DNA of 64,000 nt, from NCBI RefSeq assembly GCF_017573545.1, contig NZ_JAGEOK010000015.1, forward strand, positions 204,104 through 268,103, given 5' to 3'. This document shows positions 8,706 to 17,703 of this stretch, piece after piece. The DNA comes from Actinomadura nitritigenes (GTDB taxonomy: Bacteria > Actinomycetota > Actinomycetes > Streptosporangiales > Streptosporangiaceae). Below the pieces are notes generated by a model, which searched no databases, had not been told where the DNA came from, and saw nothing but the letters and a program-made list of their open reading frames with translations. Each line of letters begins with the position of its first letter. Position 1 is the stretch's first letter. The position numbers were made by a program, and so were the translations under genes.

Positions 8706-8719
8706 TCGAAACATTTCGA
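8706..8719. promoter_or_regulatory. operator dyad TCGAAA-CA-TTTCGA before the importer
   Basis: A perfect 6-bp inverted repeat lies 50 bp upstream of the binding-protein start. It resembles the CGAA...TTCG operators described for the BxlR repressor of Streptomyces beta-xylosidase clusters, which fits the LacI domain encoded across the intergenic region. A further CTTCGAG half-like element follows at 8724. Confidence 0.6.
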
Positions 8720-8867
8720 AACTCTTCGAGGCTCCGTTGCCGTGGAACTCTAAGAACGTGTTCCCTTTCGGTCAAGGCCCTGCGGGCAGTTCGCCACATC
8801 CGGCACACGCTTGGCCACATCACGAGCGCCGAATGAAACCCGATCACGGGGCTAGGAGAGCGCGAAA

Positions 8868-8889
8868 GATTGCGATACTGTTCGCAATC
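8868..8889. promoter_or_regulatory. operator dyad GATTGCGA-N6-TCGCAATC
   Basis: A perfect 8-bp inverted repeat sits 24 bp before the GTG of the LacI-GH3 gene, just upstream of its GGAGGAG ribosome site. Flanking GAAA and GTTTC extend the symmetry imperfectly. It differs from the importer-side dyad, so two regulators or two affinities may be involved. Autorepression by the LacI domain is the simplest reading. Confidence 0.55.
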
Positions 8890-8912
8890 GTTTCCTCGGG
8901 GAGGAGAGAGGC

Positions 8913-11900
8913 GTGCCCGTGCGCACCACCGACGAGATGCCGGATCCGCCGTCCCGGCCGACCCTGGCCGTCATCGCCGCCGAGGCGGGGGTCTCCCCCG
9001 CCACGGTGTCCAAGGTCCTCAACGGCCGCACCGACGTGGCCGCCGCGACCCGCGAGCGGGTGGAGGCGCTGCTGCGCACCCACAACTACCCGGGTCCCGG
9101 CGGCGTCGCCCGGCGCACCCGCCGGTCCGGGCTGATCGACCTGGTGCTCGCCGGGCTGGACAGCCCCTGGGCGGTGGAGATCCTGCGCGGCGTCGAGGCC
9201 GAGTGCGCCGAGCAGGGCACCGGCGTCGCGGTCTCGCTCGTCCGCGAGGACGACGCGCGCCCGCCGAGCTGGCAGAACCTGCCCGCGCTGCACCACAGCG
9301 ACGGCGTGATCCTCGTGACCTCCCGGATGACGCACCGCCAGCGCGCCCAGCTGGAGAAGGCGGGCGTCGGGCTGGTGCTGGTCGACCCGGTGAACCTGCC
9401 GGACACCGACATCGCCAGCGTCGGCGCCACCAACTGGGCCGGCGGCCTGGCCGCCACCGAGCACCTCATCGACCTCGGCCACCGCCGCATCGGGATGATC
9501 GGCGGGCCCGCCGACATGCTGTGCACGCAGGCCCGCGTGGACGGCTACCGGACGGCGCTGGAGCGCGCCGGGATCGAGGTCGACAGGGACCTCGTCCGGT
9601 ACGGCGACTTCCACCACCGCGGCGGCTTCGCCCGCACCCGCGAGCTGCTGGAGCTGCCGGATCCGCCGACCGCCGTCTTCGCCGGCAGCGACGAGCAGGC
9701 CATGGGCGCCTACCAGGCGGCCCGGCTCGCCGGCCTGCGCATCCCCGAGGACCTCAGCGTCGTCGGCTTCGACGACCTGCCGACCTGCGAGTGGCTGTCG
9801 CCGCCGCTGACCACCGTCCGGCAGCCGCTGGAGGAGATGGGCCGCGTCGCCGCCCGCACCCTGCTCCAGCTGCTGGACGGCCGCCCGCCGCTGACGCCGC
9901 GCGTGGAACTGGCCACCGACCTGCGCGTCCGCGGGTCCACCGCCCCGCCGCCCCCACGCCGGCGGCCCTCGGCCCCACCGTCCCCCGCGGACGAGCGGGT
10001 CGCCGGCCTGCTGGCCCGGATGACGCCGGAGGAGAAGGCCGGGCAGCTCGCCGGCTTCTGGGTGATGCCCGCCGAGCCGGGCGCGCAGGTGGCGCCGATG
10101 GAGGACGACTTCGACGAGGACGTCCCGAGCCTGGACGAGGTGCTGCCCCGCGGCCTCGGCCAGCTCACCCGCGTGTTCGGCACCCTGCCGGTGCCGGCGG
10201 CCGAGGGCGCCGCCCGGCTCCGCGAGCTGCAGGCCCGCGTCGCCGCCGGGAACCGGTTCGGCATCGCGGCGATCGCGCACGAGGAGTGCCTCAACGGCTT
10301 CATGACGTGGGGCGCCACCGTGTTCCCCAGCCCGCCCGCCTGGGGCGCGACCTTCGACCCGGAGCTGGTGGCCGAGATGGCGTCCGCGATCGGGGCGAGC
10401 ATGCGGGCGGCCGGCGTCCACCAGGGCCTCGCACCCGTCCTGGACGTCGTCCGCGACGCCCGCTGGGGCCGGACGGAGGAGTGCATCGGCGAGGACCCGT
10501 ATCTCGTCGGAGTCCTCGGCACGGCCTATGTGAGCGCCCTGGAGCGATCGGGCATCGTCACGACGCTGAAGCATTTCGCCGGCTACTCGGCGTCCCGCGC
10601 GGGGCGGAACATGGCGCCGACGCCGATCGGACCGCGCGAGTTCACCGACGTGGTGCTGGAGCCGTTCGTGATGGCGCTGCGCGACGGCGGCGCCCGGGCG
10701 GTCATGCACTCCTACACCGACGTCGACGGGATGCCCGCCGCCGCCGACGAGCGCCTGCTCACGGGCCTGCTGCGCGAGGAGCTGGGCTTCACGGGCGTCG
10801 TCGTCGCCGACTACTTCGGCATCTCGTTCCTGCAGAGCCGGCACCGGGTGGCCGGGTCGCGGGCCGAGGCCGCCGTACTCGCGCTGCAGGCCGGCGTCGA
10901 CATCGAGCTGCCGACCGTCCGCTGCTACGGCGCGCCGCTGATCGACCGGGTCAGGCAGGGGGAGGTGCCCGAGGAACTGCTCGACCGCGCCGCCGGCCGC
11001 GTCCTGGCCCTGAAGGCCGAACTCGGCCTGCTGGACCCGCTGCCGGCGGACGACGACCGCGCGCCGCTCGACCTCGATCCCCCCGAGCACCGGGCGCTGG
11101 CGCGGCGGCTGGCGGAGGAATCGGTCGTCCTGCTGGCGAACGACGGCGTCCTTCCGCTGCGCTCCGGCTCCGGCGTGGCGCTGACCGGCCCGCTCGCCGA
11201 CGACCCCTTCGGGATGCTGGGCTGCTACACCTTCCCCAGCCACGTCGGCCGCGAGCATCCGGACCTGCGGCTCGGCGTGGACGTCCCGACGCTGGCGGAC
11301 GCGCTGGCCGCCGAGCTGCCCGGAGTCCGGGTGGCCGCGACGGACGACGTGTTCGTCGCCGACGACGCCGACATCGAGAAGGCCGTCGCGGCGGCGCGGG
11401 ACGCCGAGGTGTGCGTGCTCGCGCTCGGCGACCGGGCAGGGCTCTTCGGCCGGGGCACGTCCGGGGAGGGCTGCGACACCGAGACGCTCGCGCTGCCGGG
11501 ACGGCAGGCCGAACTGGCCTCCGCCGTGCTGGACACCGGCACGCCCACCGTGATCGTCATGCTCAGCGGGCGCCCCTACGCGCTCGAGTCCGTCGCCGAC
11601 CGGGCCGCGGCCGTCGTGCAGGCCTTCTTCCCCGGTGAGGAGGGCGGCCGGGCGGTGGCGGCGATCCTGGCGGGACGGGCCGAGCCGTCCGGGCGGATGC
11701 CGATCAGCGTGCCGCGCCGCGCCTCCGGCCCGCCGGTCACCTACCTGCGGTCCCTGATGGACGGCGGGCACGACTGGAGCGTGGTCGACCCCGTCCCGCT
11801 CTATCCGTTCGGCTACGGCCTGACGTGGACGTCCTTCGACTACGAGGACCTGAGGACCGAGGAGCGCGCCGCCACCGACGGGACGGTCACGGTCAGCGCG

Positions 11901-12245
11901 GTCGTCCGCAACACCGGGGACCGCGCGGGCACCGAGGTCGTCCAGCTGTACCTGTCGGACCCGGTCGCGTCGGTGGTGCGGCCGGCGCGCTGGCTCGCCG
12001 GGTTCGCCCGGATCCGGCTGGAGCCGGGCGAGGCGGCCCGCGTCACGTTCGAGGTGCACGCCGACCGGACCTCGTTCACCGGCGCGGACCTGCGCCGCAT
12101 CGTCGAACCGGGAGTGATCGAGGTGGCCGTCGGGGGGTCCAGCGCCGACCTGCCGCTGCGCGGCTCGTTCACGCTGGACGGCCCGGTCCGCGAGCCCGGC
12201 CCGGACCGCGTCCTGACCGTCCCGGTGAAGGTGACGCCGCTGTGA
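8913..12245 (+). CDS. LacI-family repressor fused to GH3 beta-glycosidase
   Basis: A single 1110-codon frame encodes two complete proteins. Residues 17 to about 63 are a LacI helix-turn-helix (LAVIAAEAGVSPATVSKVLN), and residues 70 to 341 form the sugar-sensing domain ending in TDLRVRGST. A proline/arginine-rich linker of about 20 residues follows (APPPPRRRPSAPPSPA). From about 361 (DERVAGLLARMTPEEK) it is a glycoside hydrolase family 3 enzyme, with KHFAGY at 553 to 558, nucleophile Asp633 in VVADYFG, a C-terminal sandwich domain and a fibronectin III-like end (about 985 to 1065). No ribosome site or stop separates the halves. It has no signal peptide, so it acts in the cytoplasm on imported oligosaccharides. 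GTGA couples it to the GH43 gene. Confidence 0.9.
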   Translation: MPVRTTDEMPDPPSRPTLAVIAAEAGVSPATVSKVLNGRTDVAAATRERVEALLRTHNYPGPGGVARRTRRSGLIDLVLAGLDSPWAVEILRGVEAECAEQGTGVAVSLVREDDARPPSWQNLPALHHSDGVILVTSRMTHRQRAQLEKAGVGLVLVDPVNLPDTDIASVGATNWAGGLAATEHLIDLGHRRIGMIGGPADMLCTQARVDGYRTALERAGIEVDRDLVRYGDFHHRGGFARTRELLELPDPPTAVFAGSDEQAMGAYQAARLAGLRIPEDLSVVGFDDLPTCEWLSPPLTTVRQPLEEMGRVAARTLLQLLDGRPPLTPRVELATDLRVRGSTAPPPPRRRPSAPPSPADERVAGLLARMTPEEKAGQLAGFWVMPAEPGAQVAPMEDDFDEDVPSLDEVLPRGLGQLTRVFGTLPVPAAEGAARLRELQARVAAGNRFGIAAIAHEECLNGFMTWGATVFPSPPAWGATFDPELVAEMASAIGASMRAAGVHQGLAPVLDVVRDARWGRTEECIGEDPYLVGVLGTAYVSALERSGIVTTLKHFAGYSASRAGRNMAPTPIGPREFTDVVLEPFVMALRDGGARAVMHSYTDVDGMPAAADERLLTGLLREELGFTGVVVADYFGISFLQSRHRVAGSRAEAAVLALQAGVDIELPTVRCYGAPLIDRVRQGEVPEELLDRAAGRVLALKAELGLLDPLPADDDRAPLDLDPPEHRALARRLAEESVVLLANDGVLPLRSGSGVALTGPLADDPFGMLGCYTFPSHVGREHPDLRLGVDVPTLADALAAELPGVRVAATDDVFVADDADIEKAVAAARDAEVCVLALGDRAGLFGRGTSGEGCDTETLALPGRQAELASAVLDTGTPTVIVMLSGRPYALESVADRAAAVVQAFFPGEEGGRAVAAILAGRAEPSGRMPISVPRRASGPPVTYLRSLMDGGHDWSVVDPVPLYPFGYGLTWTSFDYEDLRTEERAATDGTVTVSAVVRNTGDRAGTEVVQLYLSDPVASVVRPARWLAGFARIRLEPGEAARVTFEVHADRTSFTGADLRRIVEPGVIEVAVGGSSADLPLRGSFTLDGPVREPGPDRVLTVPVKVTPL

Positions 12246-13765
12246 GGCGCTTCCGCAACCCCGTGCTGCCGGGCTGCCACCCGGACCCGTCGATCTGCCG
12301 CGTGGGCGACGACTTCTACCTCGTGACGTCGACGTTCGAATGGTTCCCCGGCCTGCCGGTGCACCACAGCCGCGATCTGGTGCACTGGCGGCCGATCGGG
12401 CACGCCCTCGACCGGCCGGAGCAGCTGCCGCTGGACGGCGTCCCTGCGTCGGGCGGGCTGTACGCGCCCACGCTGCGGCACCACGACGGCACCTTCTACC
12501 TGGTCTGCACCCTCGTGGACGGGCCGGAGTGGTCGGGCCATTTCGTGATGACGGCCGGCGATCCGTCCGGACCGTGGTCGGACCCGGTGCGGCTGGAGGG
12601 GGACGGCATCGACCCGTCCCTGTTCTTCGACGACGACGGCCGCGCCTGGTGCACCGGGACCCGGCCGACCGGGCGGTACGAGGGGCACACCGAGATCTGG
12701 CTGCGCGAGTTCGACCCGCGGTCGCTGTCCCTCGTCGGCGAGGAGCACGTGATCTGGGACGGTGCGCTGAAGGGCGCGATCTGGTCGGAGGGCTCCCACC
12801 TCTACCGCATCGGCGGCCGGTACTACCTGCTGACGGCCGAGGGCGGCACCGCGATGGACCACGCGGTGATGATCGCGCGGGCCGACCGCGTCACCGGCCC
12901 CTACGAGGGGAACCCCCGCAACCCGATCCTGACCCACCGCGACCTCGGCGCCGGCCACCCGATCGTCGGGACGGGGCACGCCGATCTCGTGGAGACGCCG
13001 GACGGCGAGTGGTGGATGGTCCTGCTCGCCATGCGCCCGCACCACGGCGACCGGTGCGCCCTCGGCCGCGAGACGTTCCTCGCCCCGGTCACCTGGGAGG
13101 ACGGCTGGCCGGTCGCCGGCGGCCGGGTCGAGGCGGAGTGCCCCGCGCCGTCGCTGCCGGAGCGTCCGTGGCCGGCCGTCCCGGCGTGCGACCAGTTCGA
13201 CGGGCCGGAGCTCGACCCGTCGTGGACCATGCTGCGGACCCCGCGCGAGCGGTGGTGGAGCCTGACGGACCGTCCCGGCCGGCTGCGGCTGCGGCTCCGT
13301 CCGGAGGGCCTCGCCGACGCGGCCAACCCGTCCTTCGTCGGGCGGCGGCAGCGGCATCCGGAGTTCGCCGCCTTCACCGCCCTCGACTTCGCGGCCGGCG
13401 ACGACGAGGAGGCCGGGCTCGCGCTCGTGCAGAACCCCGACTTCCACGTGGTGCTGGCCGTGACGGACCGGGGGCTGCGGCTGGCCAAGCGGGAGCAGGG
13501 CGTCACGACCGTCCTGGCCGAGGCGCGGGCCGTGCCGGGGATCGTCGGGCTCGGTTTCGAGGCCCACGGCCGCTGGTACCGGGCGTCCTACTCCCCGGGT
13601 CCGGGGCGATGGGCGCCGCTCGGCGACCCGATCGACGGCGACTTCCTGACCAGCCAGGTCGCCGGGGGCTTCACCGGCGTCCTCGTCGGGCTCTACGCCA
13701 CCTCCAACGGCCGGTCCGGCACGAACCACGCCGACTTCGACTGGTTCGAGTACGTCCCGCTCTAG
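12242..13765 (+). CDS. GH43 beta-xylosidase
   Basis: The 507-residue protein is a glycoside hydrolase family 43 enzyme with a C-terminal beta-sandwich, the usual build of actinobacterial beta-1,4-xylosidases. The catalytic trio can be placed: base Asp15 in CHPDPSIC, pKa-tuning Asp124 in GIDPSLF and acid Glu183 in IWSEGSHLY. No export signal is present, so it cleaves xylo-oligosaccharides inside the cell. The GTG start overlaps the GH3 stop by 4 nt; an in-frame start further left would lie inside GH3 and is not credible. It ends on CTAG, shared with the stop of the convergent ROK gene. Confidence 0.93.
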   Translation: MRRFRNPVLPGCHPDPSICRVGDDFYLVTSTFEWFPGLPVHHSRDLVHWRPIGHALDRPEQLPLDGVPASGGLYAPTLRHHDGTFYLVCTLVDGPEWSGHFVMTAGDPSGPWSDPVRLEGDGIDPSLFFDDDGRAWCTGTRPTGRYEGHTEIWLREFDPRSLSLVGEEHVIWDGALKGAIWSEGSHLYRIGGRYYLLTAEGGTAMDHAVMIARADRVTGPYEGNPRNPILTHRDLGAGHPIVGTGHADLVETPDGEWWMVLLAMRPHHGDRCALGRETFLAPVTWEDGWPVAGGRVEAECPAPSLPERPWPAVPACDQFDGPELDPSWTMLRTPRERWWSLTDRPGRLRLRLRPEGLADAANPSFVGRRQRHPEFAAFTALDFAAGDDEEAGLALVQNPDFHVVLAVTDRGLRLAKREQGVTTVLAEARAVPGIVGLGFEAHGRWYRASYSPGPGRWAPLGDPIDGDFLTSQVAGGFTGVLVGLYATSNGRSGTNHADFDWFEYVPL

Positions 13766-14964
13766 AGGAGGCGCGCGGGGTCGGCGATGACGCGCTCGAT
13801 GACGAGGCCGGCGGCGCCGAGGACGGCGGCGCCCTCGGCCAGGCCGGACACCTCCACCGGCGGGACGCCGCGGCGCAGCGACCCGGTCCCGGCGGCGAGG
13901 ACCCCTTCGAGCGGCGGCCGGATCCACTCGGCCAGCGGCGAGAAGACCCCGCCGAGGACGATCGCGTCCGGGTCGATGAGGTTGACGACGGAGGCGAGCG
14001 CCCCGCCGAGCGCGCGGCCCGCGCGGTCCACCGCGGCGAGCGCGGCGGCGTCGCCGCCGTTCAGCCGGTCGAGGAGCGCGTTCACCGAGCCGTCCGGCCC
14101 GGTGACCGCCCTCGCCTCCGGGATGCCGGCGGCGCGCAGCATCGCCTCCTGACCGGCGATCTGCTCCAGGCAGCCGCGCCCGCCGCACGAGCAGGGCGGG
14201 CCGGACGGGTCGGCGACCAGGTGGCCGAGCTCGCCGGCGAAGCCGTGCGCGCCGCGGAAGACCCGGCCGTCGACGACGATCCCGGCGCCGATCCCGATCT
14301 CGCCGGAGACGTGCACGAAGTCGCCGAGCCGCGCGCCGCCCCCGAACCACAGCTCGCCGAGCGCGGCGAGGTTCGCCTCGTTGTCGTACTCGGCGGGCAG
14401 CGGCGCCGGGCCGGTCGGCACGGCGACGGGGACGTCCGCCCAGCCGAGGTTCGGGGCGTGCCGGACGACGCCGTGCTCGCGGTCGAGCAGGCCGGGCAGC
14501 GCGACGGCGGCGCCGGCGACCGCGAGGCCCTGGCCGGCGACCGCGGCGATGGCCTCCGCGGCGAGCGCCGACAGCGCGGCGAGGACGGCGGCGGGCGGCC
14601 GGCCGCGGTTGTCGGCGCTGACCACGTGCCGGTACCGGACCTGCTTGCCGAGGTCGAGGACGCAGGCGGCGAGGTAGTCGACGTTCACCTCCAGCCCGAG
14701 CCCGGCGGCGCCGTCCCCGGCGATCGACACGCCGACGCCGGGCCGGCCGCGCTCCCCCTCGTGCACGGGCGCGCCGTCGCGGACGAGACCCGCCCCCTCC
14801 AGCAGGCCGACGAGGTTGGAGACGGTGGTCTTGGTGAAGCCGGTCAGCTCGGCGAGCCGGGCCCGGGTGACGGGCTGGTGCCGGGCGATGTGCTCGAGCA
14901 CGACCGCGAGGTTGCGCCCGCGCATCGTGGCGTGCCGGACGGGGGCGTTTCCGGACTTCGTCAT
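13762..14964 (-). CDS. ROK family transcriptional repressor (XylR-like)
   Basis: The 400-residue protein has an N-terminal winged helix (RARLAELTGFTKTTVSNLVG) and a ROK sugar-kinase-like domain containing the zinc motif GHLVADPSGPPCSCGGRGCL. Such proteins repress xylose genes and release DNA on binding sugar. It is divergent from xylB-xylA (88 bp), which supports the XylR role. The ATG follows TAGGGT by exactly 6 nt (14971-14976), so the mRNA is probably leaderless. Its stop shares CTAG with GH43. Confidence 0.92.
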   Translation of the reverse strand: MTKSGNAPVRHATMRGRNLAVVLEHIARHQPVTRARLAELTGFTKTTVSNLVGLLEGAGLVRDGAPVHEGERGRPGVGVSIAGDGAAGLGLEVNVDYLAACVLDLGKQVRYRHVVSADNRGRPPAAVLAALSALAAEAIAAVAGQGLAVAGAAVALPGLLDREHGVVRHAPNLGWADVPVAVPTGPAPLPAEYDNEANLAALGELWFGGGARLGDFVHVSGEIGIGAGIVVDGRVFRGAHGFAGELGHLVADPSGPPCSCGGRGCLEQIAGQEAMLRAAGIPEARAVTGPDGSVNALLDRLNGGDAAALAAVDRAGRALGGALASVVNLIDPDAIVLGGVFSPLAEWIRPPLEGVLAAGTGSLRRGVPPVEVSGLAEGAAVLGAAGLVIERVIADPARLL

Positions 14965-15014
14965 GGACCAACCCTAATTCAATCGGGTGCCTGGGCAGGG
15001 GGGATGTCATCTGC

Positions 15015-15034
15015 TACGTTATTTAGTCCAAACT
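15015..15034 (+). promoter_or_regulatory. xylB promoter/operator candidate
   Basis: TACGTT at 15015-15020 is a plausible -10 box, and AGTCCAAACT at 15025-15034 is a partial dyad (AGT-N4-ACT) immediately downstream, where a ROK repressor would block initiation. The symmetry is short, so this is a weak call. Confidence 0.35.
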
Positions 15035-15052
15035 CTTTACGAAAGAGGGCGC

Positions 15053-16441
15053 ATGGCCGAGACCCTGGTGGCGGGCGTCGATTCGTCGACGCAGTCGACG
15101 AAGGTCGTGCTCTGCCGTGCCGGGGACGGCACCGTCGTGGCGCAGGCGTCGGCACCGCACCCGGACGGCACCGAGTGCCATCCCCGGCACTGGTGGGACG
15201 CGCTGTCGCAGGTGCGCGACGTGCTCGAACGCGCCGACGCGGTCGCCGTCGCCGCGCAGCAGCACGGGATGGTCGCGGTCGACGGCGCCGGCGAGGTCGT
15301 GCGGCCGGCGCTGCTGTGGAACGACACCCGCTCCGCGCCGCAGGCCCGCGCGCTGGTCGCCGAGTTCGGCGGGCCGCAGGCGTGGGCGGAGCGGACCGGC
15401 AGCGTGCCGCTCGCCTCGTTCACCGTCGGCAAGCTGCGCTGGATGGCCGAGCACGAGCCCGAGAACGCGCGCCGCACCGAGCGGGTGATGCTCCCGCACG
15501 ACTGGCTGACCTGGCGGCTCGGCGCGAGCGAACCGGTCACCGACCGGGGCGACGCGTCCGGCACCGGCTACTGGTCCCCCGCCGCCGGCGCCTACCTGCC
15601 CGACCTGCTGCGCGCCGCGCTCGGGCACGACGCCGAGCCGCCGCGCGTCGCGGGCCCCGGCGAGGCGGTCGGCGAGACGTCCTGGGGCGCGGCGCTCGGC
15701 CCCGGCACCGGCGACAACATGGGCGCCGCGCTCGGCCTCGGGCTGGAGCCCGGCGACGTCGTGGTGTCGATCGGCACGTCCGGGACGGCGTTCGCGGTCG
15801 CCGACGCCCCCGCCGCCGACCCGTCCGGCCTCGTCGCCGGGTTCGCCGACGCGACCGGCCGGTTCCTCCCCCTCGTCTGCACGCTGAACGCCGCCCGGAT
15901 CCTGTCGGCCGCCGCGTCGATCACCGGCGCGGACCTGGAGGAGCTGTCGGCGCTCGCGCTCGCCGCCGAGCCGGGCGCGGGCGGCCTGACGCTGCTGCCC
16001 TACCTCGACGGCGAGCGCACCCCCGACCGCCCCGACGCCAGCGGGGTGCTCGCGGGCCTCACCACGTCCAACGCCACCCGCGAGAACGTCGCGCGGGCCG
16101 CGGTCGAGGCGCTGCTGTGCTCCCTCGCCGACGCCGTCGGCCATCTCGCCGCGCAGGGCGTCGCGCCCCGCCGCACCCTGCTCATCGGCGGCGGCGCGCG
16201 CTCGGAGGCCGTCCGGGCGCTGGCCCCCGCGATCCTGGGTACGCCGGTCACCGTGCCGGAGCCCGCCGAATACGTCGCGCTCGGCGCCGCCCGCCAGGCG
16301 GCCTGGGCGCTCGCGGGCACGCCGGAGCCGCCGCGCTGGCCCGCGCCGCCCGCCACCGAGCACACCACCGACCGCGCGGCGGACGCGGACCCGGTCCGCG
16401 CGCGCTACGCCGCGCTGCGCGACTCCGCTCCGCAGATCTGA
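15053..16441 (+). CDS. xylB: xylulokinase
   Basis: The 462-residue FGGY-family kinase phosphorylates D-xylulose to xylulose 5-phosphate. The first nucleotide loop is VDSSTQSTK (residues 8 to 16), the catalytic base is Asp221 in GTGDNMG, the second loop is SIGTSGTAF and the C-terminal adenosine motif is LLIGGGARSE. ATG 15053 follows AAAGAGGG; an upstream GTG in frame at 14987 would run through the promoter. It is the first gene of a xylB-xylA operon, with xylA 11 nt downstream. Confidence 0.95.
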   Translation: MAETLVAGVDSSTQSTKVVLCRAGDGTVVAQASAPHPDGTECHPRHWWDALSQVRDVLERADAVAVAAQQHGMVAVDGAGEVVRPALLWNDTRSAPQARALVAEFGGPQAWAERTGSVPLASFTVGKLRWMAEHEPENARRTERVMLPHDWLTWRLGASEPVTDRGDASGTGYWSPAAGAYLPDLLRAALGHDAEPPRVAGPGEAVGETSWGAALGPGTGDNMGAALGLGLEPGDVVVSIGTSGTAFAVADAPAADPSGLVAGFADATGRFLPLVCTLNAARILSAAASITGADLEELSALALAAEPGAGGLTLLPYLDGERTPDRPDASGVLAGLTTSNATRENVARAAVEALLCSLADAVGHLAAQGVAPRRTLLIGGGARSEAVRALAPAILGTPVTVPEPAEYVALGAARQAAWALAGTPEPPRWPAPPATEHTTDRAADADPVRARYAALRDSAPQI

Positions 16442-16452
16442 CAAGGAGACCC

Positions 16453-17610
16453 ATGAGCGACTACACGCCCGTCCCGGAAGACCGGTTCTCGTTCGGCATC
16501 TGGACGGTCGGCTGGCAGGGCGTCGACGTGTTCGGCCCCGGCACCCGGACGCCGATGCCCGCCGACCGCGCCGTCCGCAAGCTCGCGGAGATCGGCGCCT
16601 ACGGCGTCAACTTCCACGACAACGACGTGTTCGACTTCGACGCCTCGCCCGCCGAGCGCCAGGAGAAGATCGACGCGTTCCGGAAGGCCCTCGACGAGAC
16701 GGGCCTGGTCGTCACCACCGCGACGACCAACCTGTTCTCCCACCCGGTCTTCAAGGACGGCGCGTTCACCTCCAACGACCGCGACGTCCGCCGGTTCGCG
16801 CTGCGCAAGGTCATGGACAACCTCGACCTCGCCGCCGAGCTGGGCGCGAAGACCTACGTGTGCTGGGGCGGCCGCGAGGGCGCCGAGTCGGGCGCCGCCA
16901 AGGACGTCCGCGCCGCGCTGGACCGTTACAAGGAGGCGTTCGACGTCCTCGGCGACTACGTCGCCGACCAGGGCCACGACCTGCGCTTCGCCATCGAGCC
17001 GAAGCCGAACGAGCCGCGCGGGGACATCCTGCTCCCCACCATCGGCCACGCCCTCGCCTTCATCGAGACCCTCGAGCGGTCCGAGAACGTCGGCCTCAAC
17101 CCCGAGGTCGGGCACGAGGAGATGGCCGGCCTCAACTACGCGCACGGCCTCGCGCAGGCGCTGTGGCAGGGCAAGCTGTTCCACATCGACCTGAACGGCC
17201 AGCACGGCCCCCGCTACGACCAGGACCTGCGGTTCGGGGCGGGCAACGCGCGCGGCGCGTTCTGGGTCGTCGACCTCATCGAGAACAGCGACTACAGCGG
17301 TCCGGTCCACTTCGACTTCAAGCCGCCGCGCACCGAGGACGACGAGGGCGTCTGGGAGTCGGCGCGGGCCTGCATGCGCAACTGGCTGATCCTGCGCGAG
17401 AAGGCCCGCGCCTTCCGCGCCGACCCCGAGGTCCAGGACGCCCTGCGGGACGCGAAGCTCGACGAGCTGGCCGTCCCGACCCTCGCCGACGGCGAGGACT
17501 GGCGCTCCGTCCGCGACGCGTCCCCCGACATCGAGGCCCTCGCCACCCGCGGCTCCGCCTTCGAACGCCTCGACCAGCTGGCCCTGGAACACCTCTACGG
17601 CGTCCGCTGA
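16453..17610 (+). CDS. xylA: xylose isomerase
   Basis: The 385-residue protein is a class I xylose isomerase of the short actinomycete form. The family's active site is complete: His and Asp in NFHDND (about residue 55), Glu/Lys in IEPKPNEPRGD, metal ligands in NPEVGHEEM and HIDLNGQHG, and the last Asp in VHFDFKPPR. AAGGAG lies 6 nt before the ATG. It converts xylose, released by the GH3 and GH43 enzymes, to xylulose for XylB. A long hairpin follows 15 nt after the stop. Confidence 0.97.
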   Translation: MSDYTPVPEDRFSFGIWTVGWQGVDVFGPGTRTPMPADRAVRKLAEIGAYGVNFHDNDVFDFDASPAERQEKIDAFRKALDETGLVVTTATTNLFSHPVFKDGAFTSNDRDVRRFALRKVMDNLDLAAELGAKTYVCWGGREGAESGAAKDVRAALDRYKEAFDVLGDYVADQGHDLRFAIEPKPNEPRGDILLPTIGHALAFIETLERSENVGLNPEVGHEEMAGLNYAHGLAQALWQGKLFHIDLNGQHGPRYDQDLRFGAGNARGAFWVVDLIENSDYSGPVHFDFKPPRTEDDEGVWESARACMRNWLILREKARAFRADPEVQDALRDAKLDELAVPTLADGEDWRSVRDASPDIEALATRGSAFERLDQLALEHLYGVR

Positions 17611-17625
17611 CCCACCGGCACCCGT

Positions 17626-17670
17626 CGACGGGCAGGGCGTCAGCGCGAGCGAGGAACGCCCTGCCCGTCG
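17626..17670 (+). terminator. xylBA terminator, 15-bp stem
   Basis: Perfect arms CGACGGGCAGGGCGT and ACGCCCTGCCCGTCG enclose a 15-nt loop, 15 nt after the xylA stop. There is no U-tract, which is common for actinomycete terminators. Confidence 0.75.
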
Positions 17671-17681
17671 TGACGGGGGTT

Positions 17682-17702
17682 CCAGGGGGTCGTCCCCCCT
17701 GG
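17682..17702 (-). terminator. hairpin after the FtsX permease gene
   Basis: CCAGGGGG and CCCCCTGG form an 8-bp stem with a 5-nt loop 1 nt beyond the permease stop (17704) on the minus strand, facing the xylA terminator. A similar G5/C5 hairpin occurs at 38173-38190. Confidence 0.55.
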
Positions 17703-17703
17703 G

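Noticed and set aside
8844..12059. 1071-codon minus-strand frame opposite the LacI-GH3 gene
   Set aside because: Composition is that of an antisense frame (His/Arg/Gly/Ala repeats) and no domain is recognisable, whereas the plus strand shows two complete families.
12340..16452. Very long open frame (over 1300 codons) running through GH43, ROK and xylB into xylA
   Set aside because: It is a high-GC shadow: arginine/proline/glycine-rich, crossing real genes on both strands, with family matches only in the last part, which is xylA.
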